From assembly GCF_932294415.1 (NCBI RefSeq), contig NC_065535.1, positions 28,428,782 to 28,492,781 on the forward strand: a stretch of DNA of 64,000 nucleotides, written 5' to 3'. This document shows, piece by piece, positions 35,958-48,300 of this stretch. How positions within the stretch are numbered: the first letter of the stretch is position 1; each line of letters opens with the position of its first letter. Origin of the DNA: Quercus robur. Lineage: Eukaryota; Streptophyta; Magnoliopsida; Fagales; Fagaceae. Position numbers and translations under genes: made by a program. Under the pieces are notes generated by a model, which was not told the origin of the DNA, did no database searches, and saw only the letters and a program-made list of their open reading frames with translations.

Positions 35958-37445
35958 ATGGCAGAAGAACTTGAAGTGTTGTGGAAGAAGCTATCGTTTA
36001 CGGAGGAAGAGACTGATGATGTCGAGCTTGGGAGTGGCAGTATGAAGGCGGCAATAGAAAGAGGGAGATTTTGTGCTGTCCTAAAGGTGCTCACAAGCAG
36101 AAGCGTTAGCCTAGACGCGCTGAGGAAGAACCTGAGAATGATGTGGAAACTAAAAAAGGAAATGAAAATGTCAGAAATTGAGGAGGATCTGTTCTTGGTG
36201 GAATTTGGAGATGAGAAAGACAAAAAGAAAGTTATTGACATGAGTCCGTGGAGCTATGAGAAACAACTTGTAATAATACAAGAGTTTGAAGCTGAACTGA
36301 TCCCAAAGGAGATAGAGTTGAAATGGTCACCCTTTTGGGTCCAAATTTTCAACTTGCCTTTGAAGTGTATGACAAGGGAGACGGGGATGGCAATAGGTTC
36401 AAAACTTGGAGAGGTCTTGGATGTGGATGTCCCCGATTCAGGAGTCCATTGGGGGAAGTGCTTGAGGGTGAGAATTCGAATAGACGTGACAAAACGTCTA
36501 CTGAGGGGTAAACGGGTTTCCATTGAAGGTGGGGAGAGCCGGTGGGTCAACTTCAGATACGAACGGCTTCCAAACTTTTGTTACAGCTGTGGTTTGCTCA
36601 ATCATAGTCTAAAGGAGTGCAATGATAGTTCAGCAAGTGTTATACAGAATAAGGGGGAGCTCCAATATGGGGCTTGGATGAGAGGAGAGCCTATGAGGAG
36701 AGGCAATAAGGATTTTCTCAATACGGGCATGGAAGGGGGTGCAGCAGGGAGGGGTGTTACCGGAGTTAGATCGGAAAAGGAGAGACCACAACCTGCTGAA
36801 GCAGGTGCGGTTGGTGAGGCCAGTAACACTCACGTGCCTAGGATTGAAGCTAGGGGTGATGATAGCCTTACATGGGATGAACCAAAAGTGGTTTCCTCAA
36901 TGCCTCTGACAGAAAATCTTCACGAAGAAGGCAAAGTCAATCTGAAGGAAGGTAAAGCAAAAGATGTGATAGCACAAAATAGAGTAGAGGCTACTGATGG
37001 GAAAGCAGCACAACCCGAGGCCTCTGTTGAAATGCAGTGGGACAGGAGTACACGGCAAGTGGAAGATCCCACTTTCAAATTTGAAAATGAGTCGGTGCAA
37101 AGTTTGAAGGAGCACGCGACAAGCACGGACTCAGCTGATGTGTCACAGAGCCCAGTTGCGATGGTGTACGATGGCAAAGTGGGCTGGACTGCGGAAGTTC
37201 TTGGCCCACATAGCAAACACTGGAAACGGTTGGCTAGGGAGTCAAAGGGCAAAAGAGAAAGTGTTGAGTCTGGCCCAGAAGGGAAAAAAAGAAATGGACC
37301 AACTCCTTTACAAGAGCTGGATCCAAATGCAATTGATCAGAAAAAAAGAAAAGGAACGAACCAAAGGAAGCTCAAAACAGAGAATGAAGTAGAGATGGCT
37401 GGCGGAGAGGCGGAGGCTGCGCTGCAGCCCCGCCGAGCCCAATGA
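35958..37445 (+). CDS. LINE ORF1, DUF4283 and zinc-knuckle RNA-binding protein, 495 aa
   Basis: Expected to bind LINE RNA and form the ribonucleoprotein particle. The ATG follows the 5' UTR. Residues of about 30-190 match the DUF4283 domain of plant L1 ORF1 proteins (for example WSPFWVQIFNLPL). A CCHC knuckle, CYSCGLLNHSLKEC, lies near residue 210. The C-terminal half is charged, low in predicted structure, and ends in a Lys/Arg-rich region before the stop. The TGA overlaps the ORF2 start codon as ATGA, which suggests translation of ORF2 by reinitiation. Confidence 0.9.
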   Translation: MAEELEVLWKKLSFTEEETDDVELGSGSMKAAIERGRFCAVLKVLTSRSVSLDALRKNLRMMWKLKKEMKMSEIEEDLFLVEFGDEKDKKKVIDMSPWSYEKQLVIIQEFEAELIPKEIELKWSPFWVQIFNLPLKCMTRETGMAIGSKLGEVLDVDVPDSGVHWGKCLRVRIRIDVTKRLLRGKRVSIEGGESRWVNFRYERLPNFCYSCGLLNHSLKECNDSSASVIQNKGELQYGAWMRGEPMRRGNKDFLNTGMEGGAAGRGVTGVRSEKERPQPAEAGAVGEASNTHVPRIEARGDDSLTWDEPKVVSSMPLTENLHEEGKVNLKEGKAKDVIAQNRVEATDGKAAQPEASVEMQWDRSTRQVEDPTFKFENESVQSLKEHATSTDSADVSQSPVAMVYDGKVGWTAEVLGPHSKHWKRLARESKGKRESVESGPEGKKRNGPTPLQELDPNAIDQKKRKGTNQRKLKTENEVEMAGGEAEAALQPRRAQ

Positions 37446-40400
37446 ACGTGATAGCTTGGAACTGCCGAGGTATGGGGTCCACCTTGGCAGTTCGTAATCT
37501 CACCGATGAGGTGAGGAATCGCGAACCCCTGTTGGTCTTTCTGGTGGAAACTAAGGCCAGGGTAAGTAGAATAAAAGGGTTACAAGCAAAACTGAACTAC
37601 ACGCAGGGCATCATCGTTCCTAGTGATGGCAGGAGCGGCGGCCTTGCTCTGTTGTGGAAGGAAGGAGCGGAGGTGAGTTTTAAAAGTTGTTCAAACGCTC
37701 ACATAGATGTGGTTGTGCGAGAGAGTCCTTCATCACCTCCGTGGAGAGCTACCGGTTTTTATGGTCAACCGGAATCAGAGAAAAGGTATATTTCGTGGCA
37801 GTTGTTGGAAGCTTTACGGAATCAGTGTGATATGCCATGGATTGTCTTCGGCGATTTTAATGAGATTATATACTCTCATGAAAAAGCAGGGGGCTTGGCT
37901 AGAGATGGTAAACAGATGGCAAACTTTAGGGACTGCTTAGATAGGTGTGGTTTAACGGATTTAGGCTACGTGGGTCAGAGCTTCACTTGGTGTAACGGGC
38001 GGCATGGAGAGCAGAGAACCAAACTCAGACTGGATAGAATGGTAGCAAATGAAGAGTGGATGAGGTTATACCCGGAAGCAAGTGTGTACCATGTCTCTTT
38101 GTCCACTTCAGACCATTGCATGTTGGTTCTAGCCTTGAAACGAAGCCAGCCAAGAAAACCAGTGAAAAAAAGGTTCATGTTTGAGGCTATGTGGACGAGA
38201 GAGGAAGGATGTAGGGAAATTATAGAATCAGTCTGGGACCCTCTTAGTGGTGATTCGGGATTATCAATCACGGGAAAATTGAGGCAATGTCAAGAGCATT
38301 TGCAGAGATGGAATTGGAGAGTTTTTGGGCACGTGAACAAGGTGCTGAGGCAGAAACAATCAAAACTCCAACAGCTTGAAGCCACGGAACTCGGGAATGA
38401 GAAGTCAGAGGAGATTAGGAAGATAAGGGCAGAAATAAATGAGTCTTTGCTTAGAGAGGAGATGATGTGGAACCAAAGGTCTAGAGCGTTATGGATCAAG
38501 TGGGGAGACCGAAACACAAAGTTCTTTCACGCCACAGCTAGTCAAAGACGAAGACAGAACAGGATATTGGGGCTGCTTGATGCTGAGGGGGTTCGGCAGG
38601 AGGATCAGGGGAGAATTGAGGAGATAGTGCTGGAGTATTTTGCTGCCATTTTCAAATCAGATTCCCCAACGTCCTTTGAAGCTAGTTTGAGTGCAATCAA
38701 TACCCGTGTCACTCCTGAAATGAATGATGAACTGTTAGTAGAGTTCAAGGCGGATGAGGTGACGCGAGCAATCAATCAAATGCATCCTACAAAGTCTCCA
38801 GGTCCAGACGGTATGTCCCCGATCTTCTATCAAAAATATTGGGATTTGGTTGGATTTGATGTGATAAATTGTGTCTTAAATATTCTGAATGTTGGTGTCC
38901 TGCCTAGTGGTCTTAATGAAACTTACATTTGTCTAATCCCAAAAGTCAAAAATCCCCAAAGAATCACCGAATTTAGACCGATTAGCCTTTGTAATGTACT
39001 CTACAAAATTATTGCAAAGGTTCTAGCTAATCGGTTGAAAAAAGTTCTTGCTGCTGTGATTGATGAAGCCCAAAGTGCTTTTGTCCCGGGGAGGCTAATA
39101 ACCGATAACGTCTTAGTGGCGTTTGAAACAATGCATTGTATAGACCAAAGAAAGAAAGGAAAGGAGGCTCTTATGGCTATAAAGCTCGATATGAGCAAAG
39201 CCTATGATAGGGTAGAATGGGTCTATTTGGAAGCTATTATGAGGAGGTTGGGATTCCATGATAGGTGGGTGGCCCTTACGATGATGTGTGTGACCTCGGT
39301 GTCTTATTCGGTTTTGATTAATGGTGAGCCCAAAGGTAGAATTATCCCATCGAGAGGGCTTAGACAAGGTGACCCAATATCACCTTATCTTTTCCTTCTT
39401 TGTGCGGAGGGATTGACGGCAATGTTGAAAAAGGAAGAGTCTAATGGCTTTATAAAAGGGGTTGCGGTGTGTAGGGGTGCTCCTAGAATTTCCCATCTCC
39501 TATTCGCGGATGATAGTATTGTTTTTTGTAGGGCCTCTTTAGAAGAAGCTCGACGGGTTATGAAGGTGCTTGAAGACTATGAAGGTGACTCGGGGCAAAG
39601 GCTTAATAAGGAGAAAACTTCCCTATTCTTTAGCAAGAATACTAGTAGTGAAGTCCAAGCCCAAGTGAAGTCTTTGTTTGGAGCTCAAATTATAAGGCAT
39701 CATGAGAGGTACCTTGGTCTTCCTCCACTAGTGGGTAGAGGGAAAAGGAAAGCCTTTAACCGCATTAAAGATATGGTGGGCAGAAAAATTGCGGGGTGGA
39801 AAGGCAAGCTCCTTTCCAATGCGGGGAGGGAGATTCTTATTAAGGCCGTGGCCCAAGCCACTCCTACCTACACCATGAGTTGTTTCAAGCTTCCGGTGAC
39901 CTTATGCAAAGAGTTAAACTCCATGGTTTGCAAATTTTGGTGGGGGCAGAAGGATAAAGAGCGGAAAATGGCGTGGATTTCGTGGGAGAAACTTTGTATG
40001 CCTAAGATGGAAGGGGGGATGGGATTTAGAGATTTAACTACTTTCAACCTTGCACTCTTAGCAAAGCAAGGTTGGAGGATCCAACAAAATCCTTATTCCC
40101 TTGTCCATAGAGTTTTTAAGGCAAAGTATTTTGCGGGAAGCTCTTTTAGGGAGGCGCAATTGGGCTATAGACCATCCTACGTGTGGAGAAGTATCATGGC
40201 AGCAAAGGACCTAATTGTAAGGGGATCTAGATGGATCATTGGAAATGGGGAAAAGGTCCACATTTGGGATGATAGATGGATCCCAAGGCCGGACTCTTTC
40301 AAAGTGGTCAGTCCGAGGGGTCAAATGGCTAACCTTGAGCTGGTTTCGTGTCTTATCAATAGGGAGACTAGGGGTTGGGATGTTGATTTGGTAAGGAGTA

Positions 40401-41572
40401 CCTTCCTCCCTCATGAAGCTGATATTGTGCTGGGTATCCCAATAAGCCCTCGGCTTCCGGATGACTCCCTGGTTTGGGCTTGGACTCCAAATGGCAGTTT
40501 CTCAGTCAGAAGTGCATATAGAGCCGCTCAAAAACTGCTGCCAAAGCTAAACCAGCAGGGTGAAAGGGGGGAAAGCTCAGATGGGTCAAAGGCTAGTGCC
40601 ATTTGGAAGCTTGTATGGAATCTAGATTGCCCAAACAAGATAAAACACTTTATGTGGAGGGCTTGTAGAAACATTTTGCCATCAAAGAGTCGTCTAAAGT
40701 CCAAGGGCGTGGATGTGGAACCAAACTGTGATGTGTGTGGTAGGGAGGAAATTACAACTCACATCCTTTGGGACTGTAAAACAGCTGCAGAGGTTTGGAG
40801 TGCTTCCAAGGTTAAGCTTCCTTTTCTGCCTGAAACCCATCTGGAGTTTGTGGATATAGTATGGGAAATTAAGGTGAGATGCCCGTTGGTAGATTGGGAG
40901 TTGTTTGCAATCACGGCATGGAGCTTGTGGAACAATCGGAATTCAATAAGACATGAAGGCAAAGGCAAACCTGCTGCTGAAATAGTTCGGAGGGCAGCAG
41001 AATACGCAAAGGAAGTCAAGCATTCTCCTCAAGTCCAAGTCCTTCCCTCCACCACAGGCAAGCTCTCATGGTCTCCTCCAAACCGAGGTTGGTATAAAAT
41101 TAATACAGATGGGGCTGTCTTCAGAGACATTGGATGCAGCGGTGTGGGAGTCGTGATTAGAAATGAGAATGGTCATTTAATGGGGTCGATGAGCAAAAAA
41201 TTGCTGCTGCCGCTGGGTGCGTTGGAGGCTGAAGCAAAGGCTGTGGAAGAAGGTGTTCAATTGGCTTGGGATCTTGGCCTCAGAGATGTTATAATTGAGA
41301 GTGACTCGATGAGTTTGGTGAATGTCTTAAGGGGGAAGGGTCCTTCTCCCTGCTCTATTAGGAAGGTCATGGAAGGCATTGGAATGACTCTGAGGCAGTT
41401 CAGAGCTTGGAAGACTTCTCACATCAACAGGGGCAGCAACATGGCTGCTCACTTAATGGCAAAATATGCCAATCGGATAGAGGATTGTTTGGTTTGGGTT
41501 GAGGATACTCCCCCTGTAATAGAAAACCAAATTCTGAATGATGTAATTAACTTGAACGTTGTTTTAGATTAA
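37442..41572 (+). CDS. LINE ORF2: endonuclease, reverse transcriptase, RNase H, 1376 aa
   Basis: Carries out target-primed reverse transcription. The N-terminal apurinic-type endonuclease has WNCRG (7-11), ETKA, GDFNEI (near 140) and SDHCM (near 223). Reverse transcriptase follows with PGPDG (near 455), RPISLCNVLYK, KLDMSKAYDRVEW, RGLRQGDPISP and the catalytic FADDSIVF at residue 688. A zf-RVT zinc-binding domain (CPNKIKHFMWRAC, CDVCGREE, HILWDC) precedes an RNase H of plant type with NTDGAV (D1223), EAEAKAVEEG and ESDSMSLVN. All key acidic residues are present and the frame is open throughout. RNase H at the C-terminus is typical for a subset of plant L1 elements. Confidence 0.95.
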   Translation: MNVIAWNCRGMGSTLAVRNLTDEVRNREPLLVFLVETKARVSRIKGLQAKLNYTQGIIVPSDGRSGGLALLWKEGAEVSFKSCSNAHIDVVVRESPSSPPWRATGFYGQPESEKRYISWQLLEALRNQCDMPWIVFGDFNEIIYSHEKAGGLARDGKQMANFRDCLDRCGLTDLGYVGQSFTWCNGRHGEQRTKLRLDRMVANEEWMRLYPEASVYHVSLSTSDHCMLVLALKRSQPRKPVKKRFMFEAMWTREEGCREIIESVWDPLSGDSGLSITGKLRQCQEHLQRWNWRVFGHVNKVLRQKQSKLQQLEATELGNEKSEEIRKIRAEINESLLREEMMWNQRSRALWIKWGDRNTKFFHATASQRRRQNRILGLLDAEGVRQEDQGRIEEIVLEYFAAIFKSDSPTSFEASLSAINTRVTPEMNDELLVEFKADEVTRAINQMHPTKSPGPDGMSPIFYQKYWDLVGFDVINCVLNILNVGVLPSGLNETYICLIPKVKNPQRITEFRPISLCNVLYKIIAKVLANRLKKVLAAVIDEAQSAFVPGRLITDNVLVAFETMHCIDQRKKGKEALMAIKLDMSKAYDRVEWVYLEAIMRRLGFHDRWVALTMMCVTSVSYSVLINGEPKGRIIPSRGLRQGDPISPYLFLLCAEGLTAMLKKEESNGFIKGVAVCRGAPRISHLLFADDSIVFCRASLEEARRVMKVLEDYEGDSGQRLNKEKTSLFFSKNTSSEVQAQVKSLFGAQIIRHHERYLGLPPLVGRGKRKAFNRIKDMVGRKIAGWKGKLLSNAGREILIKAVAQATPTYTMSCFKLPVTLCKELNSMVCKFWWGQKDKERKMAWISWEKLCMPKMEGGMGFRDLTTFNLALLAKQGWRIQQNPYSLVHRVFKAKYFAGSSFREAQLGYRPSYVWRSIMAAKDLIVRGSRWIIGNGEKVHIWDDRWIPRPDSFKVVSPRGQMANLELVSCLINRETRGWDVDLVRSTFLPHEADIVLGIPISPRLPDDSLVWAWTPNGSFSVRSAYRAAQKLLPKLNQQGERGESSDGSKASAIWKLVWNLDCPNKIKHFMWRACRNILPSKSRLKSKGVDVEPNCDVCGREEITTHILWDCKTAAEVWSASKVKLPFLPETHLEFVDIVWEIKVRCPLVDWELFAITAWSLWNNRNSIRHEGKGKPAAEIVRRAAEYAKEVKHSPQVQVLPSTTGKLSWSPPNRGWYKINTDGAVFRDIGCSGVGVVIRNENGHLMGSMSKKLLLPLGALEAEAKAVEEGVQLAWDLGLRDVIIESDSMSLVNVLRGKGPSPCSIRKVMEGIGMTLRQFRAWKTSHINRGSNMAAHLMAKYANRIEDCLVWVEDTPPVIENQILNDVINLNVVLD

Positions 41573-41598
41573 TGAAAGTTCCTTCTGTGTTGGTTATC

Positions 41599-41629
<31 letters not shown>

Positions 41630-41640
41630 CACAGACAGCT

Positions 41641-42390
41641 GAGCTCGTGCCTATCCAAACAGTACGGGTAAAAGTAAAACCGTAAAAAGTAAAAGACAAA
41701 CCAGTAGTATCTCTTTTTTTTTTTTTTTGGAGAAGCAACTCAGAAGTATCTCAGTATCATCAATTAGTTGTATCACCCATCCTACGCCATATTGATTACC
41801 CAATAATAACATGCCACGTCATCGATTCTACAGTGACCACCATCCCATGTAGTCTAGCAACAACAATACATGTACATGTCAAAAAAAAAACACACTGTCA
41901 TTTGTAGGTTTTTTATTAGTATATTTTTCGATTTTTGCTACAATCAATCAAACACTCTGAAAGCAAAAATAAAATCAAACGCAGTGTCTGAGACCCTCAT
42001 CATCGCCATTTTTTTTTTTTTTTTTGGGTAGAACATCAGCGCCATTATGTGAACCAGATCCACACTCTCAACTTCGATTCGAAGAACCTCTTTGGTCTCT
42101 CTCTCGCAATAAACAAATCCTTAAAAAACAAAACAAAAACCCAACAAACAGACACACTGTAAGAAAATGAAACAAGAAAAAATTGCTGCTTTTGCTTTCT
42201 TTCTTCAGTACTTTGTTCTCTATATATTATTTTTCCATTTCGTTTTGTGGATGGTGATTTCGACGTGTTTGTTGTATTTAAAACCATTCAACTTTTGAAT
42301 CAATTTTTATTATTCAAAGGACATTTCTGACCAATTTTTTTTTTCTTTGATCAACGATTCAGAGAATAAACAACAACGAAAAAAAAAACC
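41641..42390 (+). promoter_or_regulatory. Upstream region and probable promoter of the CID gene
   Basis: A TATA-like CTATATATTATT lies at 42220-42231, about 160 bp before the ATG, and CT-rich stretches precede it (near 42090-42110). The 5' UTR would be CAA/GAA-rich. The LINE insertion ends at 41626, so regulatory sequence further upstream has been displaced by 5.8 kb. Confidence 0.45.
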
Positions 42391-45300
42391 ATGGCCGTGG
42401 TTGAAAATGGAGGGGTTGTTTCAAGCCGAAACTTCGAGACGCCATCACAGGAATCATCCAACGGTCACGATCAGCAGCCCAACAACAGCAAGCACACCCA
42501 CGTGCGACTCAACCACAACCACCACATCATCAACGGTGACGGTGGTGGTGGTCCGATTGTGATGTCCCACCACGATCAGGCGCTGTACATTACTCCCACA
42601 TCGGCACAGCAGATCGGGGCCCACCGATCCAACGGCGGCGGTGGTGACTCAGCGACTGTCTCCGCCGTTGAGAGCTACAATCGGGATATGAGAGAGTTAC
42701 AAGAACTCTTCTCTAAGTTGAACCCTATGGCTGAAGAGTTTGTGCCTCCTTCGTTAGCTAATAACAACCAAGGTTTCAATTTGAATGCTGGGTTTTACCC
42801 TAACAACTTGGTAATGCAAAGCAACAACAGAAATGGATTTGTTAATGGCAGCAACACTGGCAGAAGGGTATGATAATATGGTTTATATATATGTTTTCTT
42901 TTGATTTTCTTTTTGACCCCTTTGTTTGGAGGCTGAGAAATTGAATGTAAACGATAGAAAAATTGTAGCTTTGGTGAAAATTTTGGTTTTTGAAGGGTTT
43001 ATGAATTATGATTCTGGGTTTTAGTTTGTTTAAATTTTGCCTTTTTTTTTAAGCTTATAAACGGGGATTTATGTGTGGCTGTTTCTTGGTGGGTGTTTGT
43101 GTTAGAAGAAGAATTTTAATCAAGGGAAACGAAGAATGAATGCCAGGACAAGTTTGGCTCAGCGAGAAGAGTCAATTAGGAGAACTGTGTATGTGTCTGA
43201 CATTGATCAACAGGTATATAAAATCAAAACGTTCTTGGTTGCTATTATTATATGACTTTGGTGGGTTATGTTTTGTGTGACTGGCTGTGTGTGGGACTGA
43301 TGTGTTTGTTTATTTGGAGCATAGGTCACTGAAGAACAGCTTGCAGCTCTGTTTGTCAATTGTGGACAGGTAATGGATTTTATTTTATTTATTTTTTTTT
43401 AAATTTTAATAAATGGTTTTCTGATGAGGTGGTTTAAATTTTGGTCTTGAACAAGTTCTATTTTTGTGTGAAGGTTGTTGACTGCCGTATATGTGGTGAC
43501 CCCAATTCCGTACTTCGTTTTGCCTTTGTTGAGTTTACTGATGAAGGTAATTTGAAGTTGTGGTACATAGTTCAATAGTTTTTGGTAGTTGCAATGAAAT
43601 ATAATGGTTCCTTGATCAATTGCTCTGTTGGCTATGCAGAAGGTGCAAGGGCTGCTTTAAGTCTGGGGGGGACTATGCTTGGATTCTACCCTGTGAAGGT
43701 GCTGCCTTCTAAAACAGCTATTGCACCAGTTAACCCAACCTTTTTGCCTAGGGTGAGAGAGCCAAGCTATTATGACCATTGTATTTCTTGTTATCTGCAG
43801 TATTTTGAATATGTGTTGATTTTTCAATGGTTCTTTGGATTTCAGACTGAAGATGAACGTGAGATGTGTGCGAGAACTATCTATTGTACAAATATTGACA
43901 AGAAGGTGACTTTTTTTGGTAGTTTATCATTGAATATGGTCCATGGTATGGCCTATAAAACCCTTATTACTTATTTATTTGGTTTGTTTTGTGCAGGTTA
44001 CTCAAGCTGATGTCAAACTCTTTTTCGAATCAGTCTGTGGAGAGGTTCGAGATTATATTCTGAAACTTTTATTTCTTCTTAATGTTTTGACTAACATTTG
44101 TAAGGAATGCACAAATGAGAAATTTTGTTTTGAAGCAGGTTTATCGCTTGAGGCTACTTGGGGACTATCACCATTCCACTCGTATTGCCTTTGTTGAGTT
44201 TGTAATGGTAATTGCCATTTTCTCTTTATTCATGCTTGCTAAATTGCTTGTTTCCACATGTATTTTTTCCCTTTAAAGGGTTAAAAGATGTAAATCTAGG
44301 GGAGCTTAAGCAAAGTGTTTTCAAATAACCAGCTTTTGGAAGGGAAATTCTAGCAGCTAAGATTTAGTTCTAGGTCCTCTAATGTAGGTCTAGTCCTGTC
44401 AATTATTGAGGAAAAAAGGCTCTGGTGGACGGTAAGGTTATGGTATAGTCTCATTAGGAGGTTATATTGAGTTATAGTTATCCCCAACATAAAAAAAGAA
44501 GAGATTTTAATTTTATGCTGATGAGAAAACTGTCAGGTTTGCGCTTGATAATGTAGGTGGCTACTCTCTCATACCATTGGCCCATTGGGCCACTTGGATT
44601 GATCTTGATTATATTGAGATTGGAGTGAGAGTATACTTCCAACCCATTTAAAACTAATACAAATTATCTTACCCTAACTTATCTACTTATATATAAAAAA
44701 AAAGAGCCCGTTCAAAACTTATGGGTCATTTTTATTGTTTATTATGTAAGAATTTTACTGGTCATGAGGGTAGTTTTTATCTTAATGACAATAAGCTTTG
44801 AGTCAATTGGGATTGCATTGAAAATTCTATCGTAAGGATTATTATTATTTTATTGGCTGCCAAGAATGACATTTATTGACTGCGTGTATTGCACGTATGT
44901 CTCTTGTTTATTGAATGGAAAAATCAAGGTTGAACAGAAATTGTTGATTGACTAATCTTTTGTGTTGTGTATCCTATCAACGTGTTGTGCATGATTTTGT
45001 AGTCCACAAGGGTCATGTTGATGATGCTATCAACAATCGTATAACTTTGAGGATATCCCTATAACTCTTAATTGAGATGATCTTAAGCTTAAGTATTATC
45101 CTGTTGTAGGATGGATAGATTGTTCTCCTAGAGTTAGGATGATAAGATCTTTTATTTAAGTCACTATTTTCCCTTTCCCAGATTTGCATTGTATGGTCAT
45201 TGTATGGTTTCCTACTTATACTTTTTGTATATCTGCTGCTTAGATTTTAAAATGTATGACTTCCCTTTGTATTTTTGGAGGAATTTTTTGTTCTAATTTG

Positions 45301-48300
45301 TGTCAAGATTCTAAAAGGTGGTTGTGGGGATGTTTTCATATGACCGTTTGCACCCATATATTCTTGTCATAACATGATTAGCTATAAGCTGTTAGATGAT
45401 AAATATTATCTAGAATTTTTTTTAGGGTTAGTACAAATGTAATTACATGTTCTAGGCCAACAGTGGTGCATAAATTTAGACCAAGAGGAGTAATCAGATT
45501 TGATACTTGGGAGCTTTGTTGATAAAAAACTGGGAAACAGCTGCGTGTGCGTCCCAAACGATTTATTTATTTATTTTAAAATATGATACGGCTGGATGTT
45601 CCTGCCATCCCGTATCAGATTTTGGCTTAAAAAAAAGAAAAGAAAAATTGCAAACCCATCAATCTCAAGTTGCCGGTTGTTGTTTGCCTTATTGAACCCA
45701 GCCCACTTCTTCCCTTTTTTTTTATTATTTCCTCTCTGTTTTGTATCCACTGGGTGACTGGTTTTTGCTCTTTATTTTCTGTCCTCTAGAGTCTAGTCTT
45801 ATCTTATTAGTTGTCATCTTTTATTGTTTTCAAGTTTCAACGTTTCACTTTTGCTTCCTCTAGTGTGAGCCACGTGATTGGTTTTGGAAATGACAGTGGT
45901 AAGTTAAAAAGAAGAAGTCCACAATAGTGTCAGACACTCAGAATTATTAACTTCATTTCTTTAAAATAAAATTTTATCTGTCAGGTGATTGAAGTGATTA
46001 AAAAAAACATGTTGATTGCCTTTTTTTTTTTTTTTTTTTTTGTGGATAAGTTGTACCGTTGAGTTGATTTCTTGATTGAAATAAAATGTTGTACTGTTGA
46101 GTTGATTTCTTGATTGAAATAAAATGTTGATTGAAATAAAAGTTGTACTGTTGTTCTCCTAGAGTTAGGATGGTAAGCTCTTTTATTTAAGTCACCATTC
46201 CTCTTTCCCAGATTTGCATTGTATGTTTTCCTACTTAGACTTTTTGTATATCTGCTGATTTTAAAAAGTATGTCTCTCCTTTGAATACTTTGGAAAAGAA
46301 ATGAATTTATCTAAAGTATATAAGTTTATTTATGATATGTATGACAGAGTTGTAATTAGTGTGAGAACAAATACAAGTAGAGTCATACTTATCAAAAAAA
46401 GTACAAGTAGAGTCATCACAAGTGAGTTTACTTTACTATAACTCTAGGTTTGCATCAAGGATCGTTTTAAGTCCACATTTTTTTGCACTAGCAATGGATG
46501 AGCTCACTTAATCAATTTAGGAGGACGTCCCTTGTTGTATGCTTTTTGTAGATAATATAGTTTTAGTGGATGAAACTAGATATGAAGTTAATGTCAAGTT
46601 AGAAATTTTATGAAATGCTTTAGAACTAAAGGTTTTCAGCTAAGTAGGACTAAAAAAAAGTACATGAAATGTAAGTACATGAAGAACTTGCCTCTTGTTA
46701 GTTGCTGTTGTCTTTGTCGGTGTGATGAGGAAACTGTGGATCACCTTTTACTCCATTGTAAGTTTGCTCAAACTTCGAGGAGCGAGGTTTTCCTTATGTT
46801 TGGGGTTCAATGGGTGGTGCCGTATACAGTTGTCTCTCTTCTTTTTGCTTGGAGGAATTGGTTGGGGAATTATTCTTCAAATGTTTGGAATATGGTACCA
46901 GTGTGTCTTATGTGGTTAGTATGGAAGGAACGCAATGCCCGAACTTTTGAGGGCATTGAGAGACCTATTGAACTGTTGAAGACATCGTTAGCTGGGACTT
47001 TTTTTGAGTGGTCTCGTATTTGAGGCCTCACGCATTGTATTTCCTTGTCTGATTTCCTTATTTCTGTTAGATCTGCTATTTGATTTGTTTGTATTCTTTC
47101 TTTGCCGTGTGTTTACAATTGTAAACACATTGCATTTTTGCTATCAATAAAACTTTTACTATCTATCAAAAAAAAAGTTTAGCAAAGTAGAAACAAAGAT
47201 AAATGAGTTGAAAGACTTGATAGTCAAGAGATACCAAAACCTAGAGCTTTTGATATATTGGATCAATAATTCATAAAGATGGAGATTTAAGAGGATGTTA
47301 TTATGTGAACAATAGGACAAGAGTAGAGTGGAAGGTGGATCAAGTGGAGAAGTGCATCGGGAGTGTGTAATAGAATATCTTTAAATTAAAGGGAACATTT
47401 TATAAGATTCCTATAAGATCAGCTATGTTTTATGGTACTAAATGTTAGATTGTTAGGAAGCAACTTATTTATAAAGTGTGTAGCTAAAATGAGAAAGTTA
47501 AGATGGATAAGTGAACATACAAGAAAAGATAGGATTCGATATGAGGAAATTTGCTTAAAGATGGGGGGTTGCCCTTATTGATGAAAAGATGAGGGAGCGT
47601 AGGAGACCGCTTGAAATGGTTTGGTCATATTAAGAGGAGAGTTGATTCAAGTTGAGAGTGAAAAAAGGTATAGAAAGACCAAAATTATAAAAGTAGCAGA
47701 AAAGTACATGTCAATTAAGTAACAAAGAATGTCATTTTGAATAAAATAGAATGACAGAAAAGAATATACGTGGGTGACCCTAACTAGTCTATTGAGAATC
47801 CATACTTGACCCCATAATTTGGGATTAAGGTTTGTTTGTATGGTTTCCCTTTGTATTGTTGGGAGGATTATTCTAATTGGGCCAATTGCCTTGTAGCTCA
47901 ACTGGCACCTCCTTGTGTTTCCTAAAGAGATGTCTATGGTTCAAATCTTCCCTCCCCATTGTAATTATAGAATTATAAAAAAAGAGGACTATTCTAATTG
48001 GTGTCAAGATTCTAAAGGATGTTGTGGAGATGTTTTCTGTAGGCTACTCTCTGTACATTTTTCCTTTTACATGAAGCAGGTTACTTACTAAAAAATAGAA
48101 AAGTACTGCCTACACCCATAATCTATTCTTGCCATAACACGACTAGCTACAAGCTGTCAGATAATTTTTTTTTTTTTTTTGGAATTTTTGAAGGCTTAAG
48201 TACAAATGTTACTACCGTTCTTTCACCCTCCCCCCAAACACATGCACACGGAATAGTGTATCAGCTATCTCAATGAGTATAAGAGGAAAATTTAAATTTT

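Larger units (their letters stand above)
35771..41640 (+). mobile_element. Full-length L1-type LINE with 14-bp TSD
   Basis: The element spans 35785-41626. The target duplication GGCCACAGACAGCT is perfect (35771-35784 and 41627-41640). It has a 173-bp 5' UTR, two open ORFs overlapping by ATGA at 37442-37445, a very short 3' UTR (41573-41598) and a poly(A) tail of about 28 nt preceded by GGTTATC. No stop or frameshift was seen in either ORF, so it looks recent and possibly competent. It lies about 760 bp upstream of the CID gene in the same orientation. Confidence 0.95.

Noticed and set aside
36254..37252. Several antisense frames under LINE ORF1
   Set aside because: The + strand frame has clear DUF4283 and zinc-knuckle motifs; the antisense frames are shadows.
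42347..42562. A 71-aa frame overlapping the first exon of the CID gene
   Set aside because: The other frame encodes the PAM2 motif and joins all later exons; this one ends without a motif.
46610..47023. A 137-aa host gene in the CID intron
   Set aside because: It is the zf-RVT end of a truncated L1 LINE, followed by a poly(A) tail.
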